Assembly: GCA_024362935.1 (NCBI GenBank)
Contig: JANCRA010000003.1
Location: 36,765,291 to 36,829,290, forward strand
DNA: 64,000 nucleotides
Source of the DNA: Setophaga petechia
Lineage: Eukaryota > Chordata > Aves > Passeriformes > Parulidae
Reading direction: 5' to 3'
This document shows, one piece after another, positions 63,096 to 64,000 of this stretch (positions within the stretch are counted from its first letter, which is position 1; each line of letters begins with the position of its first letter). Position numbers and translations under genes: made by a program. The notes beneath the pieces are model-generated. The model did no database searches, was not told the origin of the DNA, and saw nothing but the letters and a program-made list of their open reading frames with translations.

Positions 63096-64000
63096 ATATG
63101 TACTGCGAAGGTCTCTTTTATTTGTTCCATGTTCAGGTGATGGTTTCATATTACAGTAAACAATAGCATCTACAATACTCAGAGGAGTAATGGCATCCTT
63201 TATGAGGGAGGGCTGGAAGAGGATGACATAATTAGCATAAAAAAATGAGAAGTGAGAGGGGACTGTGTTTATTTTCTCTAAATGCATGAAAACACAAGTA
63301 AGTGCCAGAGCAGGAAGAATCCATTAAATCTGGGGCTGGCAGAGAGGCAAATGGAGAAATTAGGCATGAATACATTTTGATGGAGTATTTTAAGTATTGT
63401 ATAGCCTAGCTAGAAAAGAGCTAACTTTCTGGGAAAAGGGAGAATTATTAGCACAATGCTTGACAGCTTCTGAAAGTTATGACTATATTTACTTGCAGCA
63501 AGAAGTTGGATCCAGTGACCTCTGAATTCTCAGATATATTTTTGTTGCTAATTTTTCTCCCTTTCTCAATATGCAATATTTTCTTTTCTGTCTTTGGATG
63601 CCTTTGTACTTTTCTGAGAGAAAAGAATTTTTTTTCATTTCTTTCCCTTTAGTCAGTAGGTCTTGCCCAGGAAACCTGCAAAAGGAAGACTAAAAACATA
63701 AGTAAAAACAGCTGTTCTGCTGAGTGCTTTCACTGAAAATAGCAGAGCAGTTGGGACCAACTTCAAAATGTGTCTTGATTCCAGGAGGTTTTGGTAGTCA
63801 GGCTGTAGGCAAATGTAAAAGGTCTTTATAGTCCTCTGAGGGCTTGGACAACAGGGAATGATTTGAAAAAGGAATATGGTGAAACCTGTAAATGAGTGAA
63901 TCTCTATTCCATATGGGCACCCGCAAGTATCACATTTAAATAGCTTTCTTTCATTCTTCATGCTCAAGTTACATTAAGTAAAACTATTAAACTGAAGCAA
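63096..64000. other. Non-coding sequence, no gene seen
   Basis: This is AT-rich unique sequence up to the window edge. Minus-strand open frames here have no recognisable motif. Confidence 0.55.

Noticed and set aside
1..64000. Defence system, biosynthetic cluster, CRISPR array, plasmid or phage genes
   Set aside because: The composition and repeats are those of a bird nuclear chromosome. There are no operons, no evenly spaced direct-repeat arrays and no long coding frames.

Overview
The window is AT-rich, CpG-poor vertebrate nuclear DNA. It looks like a gene-poor stretch of a bird macrochromosome, and most likely a passerine. The support is the repeat content: several truncated CR1 LINE 3' ends in avian form, two solo-type ERVL LTR fragments of a family common in birds, a probable passerine-type LTR at the left edge, and almost no SINEs. 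The passerine call rests on memory of LTR sequences and is an inference. There is no bacterial, phage or plasmid content, no CRISPR array, and no convincing tRNA or rRNA gene. No complete protein-coding gene can be read. The many short open frames have the lengths expected by chance in AT-rich DNA.

Layout. 0-6 kb: an LTR fragment with a 31-bp tandem duplication, then unique intergenic or intronic sequence with a (TG)n tract. 6-15.1 kb: two CR1 3' ends (6.1 and 14.5 kb, both minus strand), a long hairpin at 7.46 kb, T/G-rich low complexity at 8.3 kb, and two exon-like segments (8.97 kb plus; 13.1 kb minus). 15-30.5 kb: a CR1 scrap at 18.5 kb; a cluster of CR1 remains at 24.2-25.1 kb (one avian type, one older and amniote-like); a 24-nt microexon-like segment at 25.9 kb; an old CR1 scrap ending in an A31 run at 27.6-27.8 kb; and another CR1 at 30.1 kb. 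30.5-45 kb: mostly featureless, with an ERVL LTR at 37.9 kb, a CR1 3' end at 43.86 kb and a perfect 14-bp-arm hairpin at 44.16 kb. 45-46.4 kb: the densest exon-like area, with a plus-strand 90-nt segment, a minus-strand 90-nt open segment, and a frame-broken minus-strand segment with protein-like composition. 46.4-64 kb: mostly unique sequence, an ERVL LTR fragment in minus orientation at 56.8 kb, and two plus-strand exon-like segments at 59.6 and 62.9 kb.

Nothing here forms a working set of genes. The most useful leads are exon-like segments that combine a splice acceptor with a donor or stop codon and, in most cases, an open frame. Decoy combinations of this kind are expected in 64 kb, so each has low confidence and needs transcript or conservation data. 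I did not find a novel biological system.
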